Source of the DNA: Cyanobacteriota bacterium
GTDB taxonomy: Bacteria; Cyanobacteriota; Vampirovibrionia; Vampirovibrionales; Vampirovibrionaceae
DNA length: 64,000 nt
Assembly: GCA_019751815.1 (NCBI GenBank)
Contig: JAIEMW010000001.1
Coordinates: 1,025,597-1,089,596, forward strand
Direction of reading: 5' to 3'
Under the pieces are notes generated by a model that made no database searches, was not told the origin of the DNA, and was given only the letters and a program-made list of their open reading frames with translations. Positions 45,596 through 54,675 of this stretch are shown here, piece after piece; the stretch's first letter is position 1, and each line of letters opens with the position of its first letter. A program made the translations under genes and the position numbers.

Positions 45596-47188
45596 ATGCG
45601 CCGTTCGTTTCGTGCCTTGCTTGGCTCAATGCTACTAATAACAGCATTTCAATCCTCCTTAACTCCTGGTTTGGCTGGCTCCCGTGGGCTCAGTATTCGG
45701 CAAGATGCCAAGAAGCCCTCTATCAATGTGACCATTGACCCAGGTCTCATTCCTGATGCGCAGATACATCGCTCTGACACTCAAATGACCATTGAGTTAC
45801 CCGATAACGCCTTTAGTACCGGGAACAAACCTGGTTTTGACATCCCGGGAAGCCTGACTTCCAGTGGAGCTGTAAAAGTAGAGCGGCGTGGAAAAAGCAC
45901 TGCTATTACGATTAATGCCAATCAGATTTATATGAATATTGAAGAATTAGACGATCCCACCCCTGGAGGGACCCAGGGCCCTACGGCCAGCTCACTCAAG
46001 AAAGTGGACTCTGTCTTACTCAATCAGGCCGCCAGAAAACAGACTTTGACCAAAAAACCAGATCCCTCCAAGCCAGAGCTAGGCCTGTTAAATAACACAA
46101 AGCCAGTGGGCACGAATCCTAAGCAGACTGTTGGCATCAACCAAAAACCACAGCCTATTCAGTCTATTCAGCCCCTTTCACAAAAACCCTTGGTTTCCCA
46201 GCCGACTAATTCCCTAGCCTCTACTGCTGTCACTCCCCTTAACAAGCCTGTCAGCGTGCCTGCAGGTTCAGCGACACAAATCAATACGGATATTACCGCT
46301 GCGACTACCCCACTCCAGACCACCCAGACACAACTCCCACAGGGAGAAAAACCTATTGCCACATTAGATCCGCCTGCCACACAGACAGAAGCCCCCGTAC
46401 AAGAGTTAAAAGAGGGAGACACGGGTATTCCCTTGGCTTCACTCACCAGACATCAAGATGTGGCCAGTGATCAAGGGATTAACCTTGGCCAGATTATCGT
46501 GTCTGTTCTTGGGGTCATTGCCATGATAGTTGCCGGGCTCAAATACGGCCTGCCATTTATGCAAGAGCGTTATCCACTCTGGTATCAAGCTTTTCAAAAC
46601 AAGTATAAAGTCTCTCCAGAGGTTGGGGACGCACCCACATCATTTCAGACTGAAGTGAGGGCCAAACCCGCAAAAGCGTCAAAACCCATGCCTCAAGGTG
46701 ATGTCAACAAGCAACAATACCTGATGAGAGCCTACCAAAATCAAGGTGAACACACTGATAATCATCAATTTGATGTGCTCAGTTCGGCCCAACTAGCCAA
46801 AGGGAAGGATCTGTACCTGGTTCAAATCAAAAATAGACAGTTGGTCATTGCCACCACCCCGTATTCTGTCAATTTACTTACAGAGTTTGCCGATGACCCC
46901 TCGCCCTCTGTTCGTGGAGAGAACAACATCCAACTTCCAGGGGAAACCACCGCTTATATCGAAAAATCGAAACCGGATTCAACATCAGCGGACAATGCAC
47001 TGTATCAGAAATATTTACCAGGCCAGCAACATGCTGAAACGACAAACCGGGCCAAAGAAACCTTTAACCGTATCAGTCATGACGCTAACACTCACAATGA
47101 GACGCATAACGACTCCCACTCACTGGCCTCTGACACCATAGAGCCCGAATCCGTCGTTGTCCTCAAAGATTATGACGACGAGTACTAG
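45596..47188 (+). CDS. FliO-like single-pass membrane protein with exported N-terminal domain
   Basis: About 530 residues. Signal-like N-terminus (RRSFRALLGSMLLITAF), then a beta-rich domain (about 35-120: INVTIDPG...MTIELPDNAF...STAITINANQIYMNI) resembling AMIN-type modules, a disordered Pro/Thr/Gln-rich linker (125-290), one membrane helix (about 297-321) and a cytoplasmic part with QFDVLSSAQLAKGKDLYLVQIKNRQLVIATTPYSVNLL (391-428), matching the FliO pattern. FliO assists assembly of the flagellar export gate. No other flagellar gene is in the window, so the identification is moderate. ATG 45536 is an alternative start. Confidence 0.6.
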   Translation: MRRSFRALLGSMLLITAFQSSLTPGLAGSRGLSIRQDAKKPSINVTIDPGLIPDAQIHRSDTQMTIELPDNAFSTGNKPGFDIPGSLTSSGAVKVERRGKSTAITINANQIYMNIEELDDPTPGGTQGPTASSLKKVDSVLLNQAARKQTLTKKPDPSKPELGLLNNTKPVGTNPKQTVGINQKPQPIQSIQPLSQKPLVSQPTNSLASTAVTPLNKPVSVPAGSATQINTDITAATTPLQTTQTQLPQGEKPIATLDPPATQTEAPVQELKEGDTGIPLASLTRHQDVASDQGINLGQIIVSVLGVIAMIVAGLKYGLPFMQERYPLWYQAFQNKYKVSPEVGDAPTSFQTEVRAKPAKASKPMPQGDVNKQQYLMRAYQNQGEHTDNHQFDVLSSAQLAKGKDLYLVQIKNRQLVIATTPYSVNLLTEFADDPSPSVRGENNIQLPGETTAYIEKSKPDSTSADNALYQKYLPGQQHAETTNRAKETFNRISHDANTHNETHNDSHSLASDTIEPESVVVLKDYDDEY

Positions 47189-47191
47189 TGA

Positions 47192-48658
47192 ATGGCGAAA
47201 ACGCAACAGTATTTCCAGTGCACTCAGTGCCAGGCACAATCCAGTTTCTATCTAGGCCGCTGTCCTGAATGTGAGGCCTGGGGATCGCTACAAGAGTGTG
47301 TTCGTGATGTTGAACCGTCTTCTTCTGTCACAAAACAAGGGTCTCGGGCTGTCAAAGGGCTCCCCGTCTCAAGTTTGATGCCGCTCAGCCAAGTGACCGC
47401 TGAACAAGGAGAACGCTTTTCTTCCGGCTTCCAAGAGCTGGACCGCGTCCTGGGTGGCGGGATTTTACCCGGCGCCTATATTTTATTGGGCGGCGATCCC
47501 GGCATTGGGAAATCTACGTTGATGCTTCAAACAGCACTTCAGCTGGCTTCTCCTGAGCTGAGCATTCTCTATGTTGCCGGAGAAGAATCGCCGTATCAAA
47601 TCAAACTGCGGGCTGAGCGCCTGAGTCAAGGCCAGAAACAAGCCCAGAAACAAAATAAGCATCAGGCCTTTGACCATATTCATCTGCTGGCTGAGAATCA
47701 GCTGGGGAAAATCATCCAACACATCCAAAGTGAGAAGCCACAAGTGGTCATCATTGACAGCATTCAATCCATCTATACCGATGATCTCTCCGGCACCCCG
47801 GGCAGCCAGAGCCAGATTAAAGAATGTGCCACCCGTCTGATGAGCGTGGCCAAGGGACTGGAAGTGACTATTTTTATCGTTGGGCATGTTACCAAAGAAG
47901 GAGCAGTCGCCGGACCAAAGTTACTAGAGCACACTGTCGATGCAGTCTTGTACTTTGAGGGAGACCCTTATCAGCCTCTCAGACTGATCCGCAGTGTGAA
48001 AAACCGTTTTGGAAACACCCATGAACTGGGCGTGTTTGAGATGGGGGAAACTGGACTGAAGGAAGTCACCAATCCAAGCGAGCTATTTCTCTCTGAATCG
48101 ACCTCTCATCAAAATCCCGGCAGTGTGATTGCCGCAACCGTTGAAGGCAGCCGGCCTTATCTGGTTGAAGTACAGGCCCTGGTAGGTCAATCATCTTATG
48201 CTACCCCGCGCCGTGTGGCCAACGGGGTGGAATATAACCGACTCCACCAGATTATCGCCGTCCTGGAGCGCCGGCTGGGGCTGGATTTTTCGCATCAGGA
48301 TATATACGTCAACGCAGTCGGTGGTGTGCGTATCCAAGAGCCTGCTGGAGATTTAGCCATTGCTCTGGCCATCATCAGCAGTGCGCGTAATCTCTCCATA
48401 CGAGGCAGCACCGTGGTGACAGGAGAAATAGGCCTTACAGGGGAAGTTCGCCCTATCCGCCATCTGGAAGCCCGTATCAGTGAAGCCCGTAAAATAGGCT
48501 TTCAACACATTATCGTGCCTCAAACCACTACCAAGCACAAAAACCCCGCCCTCAAAAATCCACAGCTTGAGATGTTAACCGTTCGCAGTATCATGGAGGC
48601 AATCACGGTCAGCTTAGCACCGAAGTCTCACGAAGCACTTGGAGAACCTGTGGCATGA
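47192..48658 (+). CDS. radA: DNA repair protein RadA
   Basis: 488 residues. N-terminal C4 zinc finger (Cys10, Cys13, Cys24, Cys27), RecA-like ATPase with Walker A GGDPGIGKST, the RadA-specific KNRFG motif (SVKNRFGNTHELGVFEM) and a C-terminal Lon-protease-like domain (GDLAIALAIISSA, VTGEIGLTGEVRPI). It promotes branch migration of recombination intermediates. It starts three bases after the FliO-like gene and overlaps the next gene by four (ATGA), giving an unbroken plus-strand run. Confidence 0.96.
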   Translation: MAKTQQYFQCTQCQAQSSFYLGRCPECEAWGSLQECVRDVEPSSSVTKQGSRAVKGLPVSSLMPLSQVTAEQGERFSSGFQELDRVLGGGILPGAYILLGGDPGIGKSTLMLQTALQLASPELSILYVAGEESPYQIKLRAERLSQGQKQAQKQNKHQAFDHIHLLAENQLGKIIQHIQSEKPQVVIIDSIQSIYTDDLSGTPGSQSQIKECATRLMSVAKGLEVTIFIVGHVTKEGAVAGPKLLEHTVDAVLYFEGDPYQPLRLIRSVKNRFGNTHELGVFEMGETGLKEVTNPSELFLSESTSHQNPGSVIAATVEGSRPYLVEVQALVGQSSYATPRRVANGVEYNRLHQIIAVLERRLGLDFSHQDIYVNAVGGVRIQEPAGDLAIALAIISSARNLSIRGSTVVTGEIGLTGEVRPIRHLEARISEARKIGFQHIIVPQTTTKHKNPALKNPQLEMLTVRSIMEAITVSLAPKSHEALGEPVA

Positions 48659-48870
48659 GCCCTGAAACCCAATCTGGAGCAAAAATTACAGCACTGATGA
48701 CAGTGCCAGATATTTTGACGCAGTATCCGCAGACACTGCCAGTGTTTAAAAGCTACGGCCTCAATCCGGAAGGGTATATGGCACTGCAGTACGAGAATTT
48801 AAATGCCACCAGCCGAGTGCATCAATTGCCCTTAGAAGCCCTACTGCAAGAACTGAACTCCCTGGTCTAA
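48655..48870 (+). CDS. DUF1858-type small helical protein
   Basis: 71 residues. After a short polar start the sequence TVPDILTQYPQTLPVFKSYGLNPEG and LPLEALLQELNSLV fits the DUF1858 pattern (DILxxYPExxxVFxxxGL ... LxxLLxELN). Many members have a CxGC segment after the Gly-Leu; here there is no Cys, so redox or metal binding is not expected. Function unknown. It overlaps radA by four bases (ATGA), evidence of translational coupling. Confidence 0.7.
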   Translation: MSPETQSGAKITALMTVPDILTQYPQTLPVFKSYGLNPEGYMALQYENLNATSRVHQLPLEALLQELNSLV

Positions 48871-48874
48871 CTTC

Positions 48875-49876
48875 ATGAGCAGTCACTCTGCTGGTAAGCA
48901 CGCGATTGCTGAGACAAAGCAAAGCCCTCATGTCGCCATTATTTTGGTGAATTACAAAGGGGCTTCAGATACGCTGGCCTGTGTGGCCTCACTGGAGCAA
49001 CTGGCCTATCCTGATTTTTCTATCTGGGTGGTGGAAAACGGTTCTGAAGACAGCTCTGAAGCGTTGCTTCGAGAACAATTGCCTGGACATGTCCATCTGA
49101 TCGTCTCGCCAGATAACAAAGGCTTCAGCGGGGGAAATAACCTGGCGATTCAAGAGATTCTTAAGCAAGAAAGTCTTAATCCAGATCAGCCTAAAACAGC
49201 CTATATCTGGCTCCTGAACAATGACACCACCGTTGAGCCCCATGCACTCAGCTACTTGGTCGAAGATGGACAAAAATCCGGGGGCATTGTCGGCTCTTTG
49301 CTGCTGTACCCCGATCATCAATACCAACAAGTGGGAACCGTGTTCCAATGGCTGACTGGAAGCTCCAGAGGGGTCAGTCAAGAACAGCTTAAAGAAGGAA
49401 TGACAGTTGATTCTGTCTCTGGGGCGAGCATGCTGATCCCAGAGAGTGCGCTGCGCCGTGTAGGATTAATGGATGAGTCGTATTTTCTTTATTTTGAAGA
49501 CGGGGATTATTGTCTTCGGGCACGCCAAAAGAATTATCCTGTCACCGTCTGCCTGCGTTCACGGATTTACCATAAAGAAGGGGCCTCAACAGGGCGAAAA
49601 AGCTTGGCAACTCAGTATTATTTCCATAGAAACCGAACCCGTCTCTTTCTAAAACTGGCCAACCCCCTGCAGCAAGTCTCTATCATTCTCTACTTGGGGT
49701 TTCGTCTGCTCCGTAGTAGTGTAAAAGCCTTGCTGAGCAAAGATCCCCAAAAGCAACTTTCCAACCATATCATATGGCTCGCCGCCAGAGACGCACTCAG
49801 TGGTATCGAAGGTCGATGCCCTTATAATTTAAGCCATGATAATTACCCAGCCCCTCAACATGGAGCCCCCGCCTGA
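48875..49876 (+). CDS. Family 2 glycosyltransferase, rhamnosyltransferase type
   Basis: 333 residues with a GT-A fold: AIILVNYKGASDTLACVASL, VVENGSEDSS, NKGFSGGNNLAIQ, WLLNNDTTVEP (the DXD-equivalent NND) and the acceptor-side block YFLYFEDGDYCLRARQKNY (catalytic Glu/Asp). A C-terminal amphipathic region suggests membrane association. The pattern is that of dTDP-rhamnose-type transferases, which agrees with the following gene making a dTDP-sugar precursor; the exact sugar is inferred. It ends in TGATG, overlapping the next start by one base. Confidence 0.85.
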   Translation: MSSHSAGKHAIAETKQSPHVAIILVNYKGASDTLACVASLEQLAYPDFSIWVVENGSEDSSEALLREQLPGHVHLIVSPDNKGFSGGNNLAIQEILKQESLNPDQPKTAYIWLLNNDTTVEPHALSYLVEDGQKSGGIVGSLLLYPDHQYQQVGTVFQWLTGSSRGVSQEQLKEGMTVDSVSGASMLIPESALRRVGLMDESYFLYFEDGDYCLRARQKNYPVTVCLRSRIYHKEGASTGRKSLATQYYFHRNRTRLFLKLANPLQQVSIILYLGFRLLRSSVKALLSKDPQKQLSNHIIWLAARDALSGIEGRCPYNLSHDNYPAPQHGAPA

Positions 49877-50973
49877 TGAGTTTTGAAGACCAAACGCCCC
49901 AAATGAAAGCCCTAGTCCTTGCCGGCGGAAAAGGCACCCGCCTGAGACCTCTCACCTATGCGATGGCAAAACAGCTTGTGCCTGTAGCCAACAAACCCAT
50001 TTTGTTCTACCCGCTCGATGAACTTTACGGCGCAGGGATTCGCGAATTTGGGATTATTATTAGCCCAGAAACAGGTGATAGTATCCAAGATGCTGTAAAA
50101 ACCTGGCAGCCCGCAGATGCCACCATCACCTTTATCTTACAGAACAAACCATCGGGACTTGCCCATGCGGTGAAAACCGCGCAAGACTTTATTCAAACAT
50201 CTCCATTTGTGATGTATCTCGGTGATAACTTAATTAACGGGCAATTATCTGCGCAAATTGCTGATTTTTTTCAAAATCCCTGTGAGGCTTCAATACTCCT
50301 AACGCCCGTGGATAACCCTGCTTCATTTGGGGTTGCAGAACTAGATGCAAGCGGGCAGGCTGTCAAATTAGTGGAAAAGCCTAAGAATCCTCCCTCAAAT
50401 CTGGCACTTGTAGGCGTGTATTTATTTCAACCCAAAATTTTTGAGGCCATTGACCAGTTAAAACCCAGTTGGCGCGGGGAGTATGAAATTACAGATGCGA
50501 TTCAGACTCTGATTGACTGGAAATGTACCGTGAGAACCCGAATCCATGAGGGATGGTGGCTTGACACCGGGAAAAAAGACGACCTACTGGCCGCAAACCG
50601 GATTGTTCTAGGCGCCTATCCAGTTGAGTTACAAGATAGTTCCAGCACCATTGATAGCCATTCGATACTGAAGGGGTCCGTCTCCATAGGCAAGCAGTCT
50701 CAAATCATCCGTTGCCAGATAGAAGGACCTGTGAGAATCGCTGATAACTGTGTCCTACAAGACTGTCAAATCGGTCCTTACACCAGTATTGGCAATGGTT
50801 GTCAGTTAACCTCTATCACACTGTCAAACAGTGTGATATTAGAGCGCTGTCAGCTGAAAAATGTGCAAGGCCCGATTAGCGAAAGCTTGATTGGACAAGA
50901 TTGCCAAATTCAAGGAACCCCAGACCGGACCCACCAATTTCTGCTAGCCGATCACTCCGTTTTACAGGTCTAA
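49876..50973 (+). CDS. rmlA: Glucose-1-phosphate thymidylyltransferase, long form
   Basis: 365 residues. Nucleotidyltransferase domain with LVLAGGKGTRLRPLTYAMAKQLVPVANKPI and YLGDNL (metal Asp), YEITDAIQTLI and WWLDTGKKDDL. The extra 110 residues form hexapeptide left-handed beta-helix turns (VSIGKQSQIIRCQIEGPVRI ...), the long RmlA form found in many actinobacteria and archaea. It makes dTDP-glucose for deoxysugar synthesis. It is coupled to the glycosyltransferase by a TGATG overlap. It converges on csoR with three bases between stops. Confidence 0.88.
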   Translation: MSFEDQTPQMKALVLAGGKGTRLRPLTYAMAKQLVPVANKPILFYPLDELYGAGIREFGIIISPETGDSIQDAVKTWQPADATITFILQNKPSGLAHAVKTAQDFIQTSPFVMYLGDNLINGQLSAQIADFFQNPCEASILLTPVDNPASFGVAELDASGQAVKLVEKPKNPPSNLALVGVYLFQPKIFEAIDQLKPSWRGEYEITDAIQTLIDWKCTVRTRIHEGWWLDTGKKDDLLAANRIVLGAYPVELQDSSSTIDSHSILKGSVSIGKQSQIIRCQIEGPVRIADNCVLQDCQIGPYTSIGNGCQLTSITLSNSVILERCQLKNVQGPISESLIGQDCQIQGTPDRTHQFLLADHSVLQV

Positions 50974-50976
50974 CGT

Positions 50977-51342
50977 TTATTCGCCCCCGCAGCAGCCAGA
51001 TTTGCTTTGGTCTGACTTACTCTCAGTCTCTAGATGCAACAGGGCTTCCAAGTCCTCTGATTCTGCCAAGAGGTTTGGTGCTCTGCGAAAGACAGCCAGA
51101 AGTTCTGACATCGCCCGGGCTTCATCCTTGTCATTCACCGCTTGAACCACACAGGTGGCCAAATGCTGGCGCAGCATCGCCTCAGATACTTTCTCTAATG
51201 CGGACTGAACCGCTTTGATTTGATGAAGCACGTCAATACAGTAGCGCTCTTCATCCACCATGGTGGCAACGGCTTCGACATGACCTGAAATACGCGCCAA
51301 GCGTTGGAGAATAGGTTTTTTGTTATCAGAATTAAGTGCCAT
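50977..51342 (-). CDS. csoR: CsoR/FrmR-family metal-sensing repressor, copper-type ligands
   Basis: 121 residues, all-helical DUF156 protein. The Cu(I) ligand set C-H-C is present at Cys35 (ERYCIDVLHQI), His60 and Cys64 (RQHLATCVV), which favours a CsoR copper sensor over the nickel or formaldehyde branches. The N-terminal KKPILQRLARISGHVEAV region is the DNA-binding helix. An unusual tail ends in SGCCGGE, which could add metal ligands. It follows gltX with three bases between stop and start, so it is cotranscribed with it; no copper exporter is adjacent. Confidence 0.87.
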   Translation of the reverse strand: MALNSDNKKPILQRLARISGHVEAVATMVDEERYCIDVLHQIKAVQSALEKVSEAMLRQHLATCVVQAVNDKDEARAMSELLAVFRRAPNLLAESEDLEALLHLETESKSDQSKSGCCGGE

Positions 51343-51345
51343 AAA

Positions 51346-52860
51346 TCATGCAAAGCTCGCACTGACCAGTGTTAAAGCGGTTTCAAGTCGGGTCATCACC
51401 CGGTCTTTGCCCAAAATATAGAGCAATTTAGAAAGATCTGCCCCCGAGGTACGGCCTGAAAGTGCCACTCGCAGAGGCCACATCACGGCTTTTGTCTTTA
51501 ACGGGGCTTGCTCTGCAATAAAGGCCTTAAGTTCAACAGCCAAGGCATCAGGGTTGGTGAAATCAAGACGAGTCGCCCAAGAAGTAAGTGCGGCCTGCAA
51601 GACTTGGGTCGCCTCTGCCGTCATGAGCACGTCTCCGACCAGTTGCGCGTCGTAAATCACTTTTTCTCCAAAAAAGTAAATCACCGCCTCAGGCAGATCA
51701 GCCAGCGTGGTAATCGGTTCACGAACAGCATCCAGGATCATCTCCAAACGCGCATTATCATACTGGGTAAGGTCGAAGTCCTTAAGATAAGGTTTTGAGC
51801 GTTCCAGCAGTTCTGCCAAGGGTAGCTGACGAATATACTGCTTGTTCAGCCAGTTGAGTTTCTCTCGGTCAAAAATCGCCGGGCTGTGGGCAATCCGCTC
51901 CAACGAAAACTGTGAAGCAATGTGAGACAAGCTGGCCACTTCCTGACCGTCTGGGGCAGACCAACCCAGCAACGACAGAAAGTTGCAAAACGCTTCAGGC
52001 AGATACCCTTGTTGAATAAATTCAGAGACTGCGGTTGCCCCGTGACGTTTGGAGAGTTTGCTGCGATCGGCAGACAGGATCATCCCCACATGGGCAAAGG
52101 CGGGCATCGCAACCGGGCTGAGCTTGAGTGATGCAAAGGCCTGATGGAGTAAAATCTGCTTGGGGGTATTAGAGATATGATCTTCGCCCCGGATCACATG
52201 GGAAATCTTCATCAGGGCATCATCGACCACCACAGCGAAGTTATACGTCGGTACCCCGTTGGATTTCATAATCACAAAATCCCCAATCAGATCGAGATCA
52301 AACTCAATGGGCCCTCGGATAATATCTTGTAAAACAAGTTGATTCGTTTCCCCTGGAGCCGTTCGCGGAATCCGAAAACGCAGTGAGCGGGTTCGAGAAG
52401 AATCCGCCGCCATTTCAGCCAATCTTTCAGAAGAAGGTGCCTGGTAAACGTACGCTGTTTTGGCCGCTTTCGCTGCTTCGCGCGCGCTTTCTAGCTCTGC
52501 TTCTGTCTCGTAGGAATAGTAGGCAAGATCAGCTTTCAGCAAGGCATCCGCCCATTGCTGATAAATAGCCAAACGTTCCATTTGCGTGTAAGGAGCATAC
52601 TCTCCCCCAACATCTGGACCTTCATCCCAGGAGAGGCCCAGGGCTCTTAAGCTGTCATAGATATTTTGAGTGTACTGTGCCAGAGAGCGCTCAGTATCCG
52701 TGTCTTCAATACGCAGAATAAACTTTCCGCCGCAGGCTTTGGCAAATAAGTAGTTAAACAATGCGGTTCTGGCCGTACCGACATGTAAATTGCCAGTTGG
52801 ACTAGGGGCAATACGGACCCGAACGGGGGCCTGAACATCGGGTTTTACAGCATCAGCCAC
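51346..52860 (-). CDS. gltX: Glutamyl-tRNA synthetase
   Basis: 504 residues, class I synthetase. HIGH-type motif PSPTGNLHVGTARTALFNYLF near the N-terminus, RIEDTDTERS, and the KMSKS-type loop DRSKLSKRHGA. The C-terminal anticodon-binding domain ends in WPLRVALSGRTSGADLSKLLYILG. No second gltX is seen in the window, so discriminating and non-discriminating types cannot be separated. The start is a GTG at 52860 with GGAG eight bases upstream. csoR follows. Confidence 0.96.
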   Translation of the reverse strand: MADAVKPDVQAPVRVRIAPSPTGNLHVGTARTALFNYLFAKACGGKFILRIEDTDTERSLAQYTQNIYDSLRALGLSWDEGPDVGGEYAPYTQMERLAIYQQWADALLKADLAYYSYETEAELESAREAAKAAKTAYVYQAPSSERLAEMAADSSRTRSLRFRIPRTAPGETNQLVLQDIIRGPIEFDLDLIGDFVIMKSNGVPTYNFAVVVDDALMKISHVIRGEDHISNTPKQILLHQAFASLKLSPVAMPAFAHVGMILSADRSKLSKRHGATAVSEFIQQGYLPEAFCNFLSLLGWSAPDGQEVASLSHIASQFSLERIAHSPAIFDREKLNWLNKQYIRQLPLAELLERSKPYLKDFDLTQYDNARLEMILDAVREPITTLADLPEAVIYFFGEKVIYDAQLVGDVLMTAEATQVLQAALTSWATRLDFTNPDALAVELKAFIAEQAPLKTKAVMWPLRVALSGRTSGADLSKLLYILGKDRVMTRLETALTLVSASFA

Positions 52861-52959
52861 GGTAAAAACTCCAAAACTATCGAGGAACGCTCCCTATTCT
52901 ACAGGAAGGAAACGCCAGAAGCGAATACTCTTGCGCGAATACTTTTGTTAAAAAAAGCG

Positions 52960-54225
52960 TTAGCGTACCAGCGAAGACAAGCCAATAAATGCATTGGACG
53001 AGGAGGAAGGGTCTTGACTGGGGATAATCGACTTCTTGAGCACACTGAGTGTCACTTTGGCGATGCCAGATCCCAACATCCCGATTTCACTGGCGGCCCC
53101 TTTAGAGAGATCAATGATGCGATCCCCTGTGAATGGACCTCTATCCGTGATTCGGACCAAACATGCCTTGCCCGTTTTGGCGTTGGAGACGCGAACCACT
53201 GTACCAAAGGGCAAAGAGCGGTGCGCTGCGGTCATCGCCATCATATCGAAACGACTTCCATCAGAGGAGCGGTGTCCATTAAACCCAGGGCCGTACCAAG
53301 AGGCCAACCCCTTCATAATCGATCCGGTCTCTTGCAAGACTAATTTTTTGTTCGAGTCCAGCTTGCCGCCCTGTAAACTCTTTAATAGCTTGGCATCTGG
53401 TCGCGGGACTATCAAGCCCCGATTGGCAGTATCTCGATTGCGATCGAGCGTTTCAGCTCCTAGCAAGCTCCTGGTCTGGTTTACCCAAATCATCGCAAGC
53501 CCCTGTGGGGGATTTTTAGACTTTTGTGCGGTTTCCAAGTCAACCACGGCCAAACGCTGATGGTCTGCCATCACTTGCACCTGGTTGTTTACCATAGAAG
53601 GCTTAATTTGCCGTGGGTTCCCGTCTTCATCTAAAAAACGGTACAGACGGTGCGCGGTTTCTTTTGCCCGGAGATAGGGCGTCAGGTCGTTGAACGTGGA
53701 ACGATACCGAAGCGCTTCTTTTCCATTGATGAAGACACTGGCTTCTCCGGTGTCACTGGATTTCTTAACAGAAACCAGGACCGGCTTTCCCGACACACTG
53801 GTCACGTAGTCATCCGCAAAAGAACGGACATCAGTCTTAGGGTTAATCGATTGAATGCTATTCGGGTGAGCGCTATTCGGCACGTCAACCGTATCGAGGG
53901 TAGGTTGCTTTGCCGTCAATGTTTTTTCCAGTGATTTTTCAGCAATCTTTTTTTCTGGAAGCTTTTTTTCGGCAGGTTTTTTTTCGGGCTGCTTGACCAG
54001 TATTTTGGTCTGGGTCTTAACAGACACCTTTTTGGCAGACACCTTTTTGGCGGGGAGACCACCTGGTGTTTTACCAGGAAGACTCGCTTTAGACTTTTTA
54101 TCTAGAGATTTGCTATCTGGAGCCGCTGCTGGTGTTGGCGCAACAGAGACCAGAGAGATGAGCACTAACACAGTGAGAACTAAAACAGGGAGCGAGGATA
54201 GAGAAAAATTAGGCTTTAAACTCAA
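52960..54225 (-). CDS. rlpA: RlpA-like exported protein (double-psi beta-barrel)
   Basis: 421 residues. Signal peptide (LPVLVLTVLVLISLVSVAPTPAAA), a Lys/Glu/Pro-rich disordered linker (35-105), a middle beta domain (120-230) and a C-terminal RlpA domain: GLASWYGPGFNGHRSSDG, MTAAHRSLPFGTVVRVSN, RITDRGPFTGDRIIDLSKGAA. RlpA proteins are septal lytic transglycosylases or peptidoglycan binders acting on naked glycan. The catalytic Asp region (RGPF...DLS) is intact. The SPOR domain of E. coli RlpA is absent. Confidence 0.88.
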   Translation of the reverse strand: MSLKPNFSLSSLPVLVLTVLVLISLVSVAPTPAAAPDSKSLDKKSKASLPGKTPGGLPAKKVSAKKVSVKTQTKILVKQPEKKPAEKKLPEKKIAEKSLEKTLTAKQPTLDTVDVPNSAHPNSIQSINPKTDVRSFADDYVTSVSGKPVLVSVKKSSDTGEASVFINGKEALRYRSTFNDLTPYLRAKETAHRLYRFLDEDGNPRQIKPSMVNNQVQVMADHQRLAVVDLETAQKSKNPPQGLAMIWVNQTRSLLGAETLDRNRDTANRGLIVPRPDAKLLKSLQGGKLDSNKKLVLQETGSIMKGLASWYGPGFNGHRSSDGSRFDMMAMTAAHRSLPFGTVVRVSNAKTGKACLVRITDRGPFTGDRIIDLSKGAASEIGMLGSGIAKVTLSVLKKSIIPSQDPSSSSNAFIGLSSLVR

Positions 54226-54462
54226 AACTCAGTTCCTTCTGTCAACAATAACGGTTATTTCTGTAGAGCAAACGATGAAAAAGACGATGAAACAGGTCTA
54301 TCAGAAACAACTTCATTTGCATCAGGACCGCTTTATCAGCGCTTTAGATACTGAGACGCCTTACTTTACCCCAAGTATGTTTTTGACTCAATCCATTATC
54401 TCGACGAGGGCTCTTTGTTATTTGTGTGCAAAACCACCGTCAAAACCCTCGTGTTTTCTCAC

Positions 54463-54489
54463 TTTTTAGGTTTTTAAAAAACCTAAAAA
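54463..54489. repeat. Perfect AT-rich palindrome
   Basis: TTTTTAGGTTTTT is mirrored by AAAAACCTAAAAA around a central A. As RNA it would form a 13-base-pair hairpin with almost no loop; as DNA it could extrude or serve as a protein site. It stands alone between divergent genes. Confidence 0.7.
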
Positions 54490-54550
54490 TGAACCATCTG
54501 ATCCCGTGTCGTATGAGCCCGCTCATTTTCAACAGGGGTGAAGGTTTTTT

Positions 54551-54634
54551 ATGAATCCGACAACCGTAGTGTTAATAATTGTTAAGTACTGGGATTTTAG
54601 ACCCTGCCCATTACGTTCATGGAAACGACTGTAA
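54551..54634 (+). CDS. Possible 27-codon leader ORF before the zinc transporter
   Basis: ATG 54551 is preceded by GGTGAAGG with a six-base gap. The product begins MNPTTVVLIIVKYWDF, contains one Cys and ends in SWKRL. It stops 42 bases before the preferred transporter start and overlaps the longer transporter frame (54619). It could be a leader peptide or chance. Confidence 0.3.
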   Translation: MNPTTVVLIIVKYWDFRPCPLRSWKRL

Positions 54635-54675
54635 TAAGCCCGCACTGCTCGCTGATTCTTGTTCTAGAAGGTTAT

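Larger units (their letters stand above)
54226..54675. other. Intergenic region between rlpA and the zinc transporter gene
   Basis: About 450 bases. It must hold both divergent promoters. It contains an AT-rich palindrome (54463-54489), a 27-codon open frame with a good ribosome site (54551-54634) and a weak 64-codon frame (54275-54469) that I do not call. I see no match to known metal riboswitches. Confidence 0.5.

Noticed and set aside
54275..54469. 64-codon frame between rlpA and the zinc transporter
   Set aside because: No ribosome site, no recognisable family, and it ends inside the AT-rich palindrome. Too weak to call.
54490..54618. NiCo (czcD-type) or other metal riboswitch before the CDF transporter
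   Set aside because: I could not find the paired Gly-rich four-way junction arms of that class; only a palindrome and a short frame are visible.
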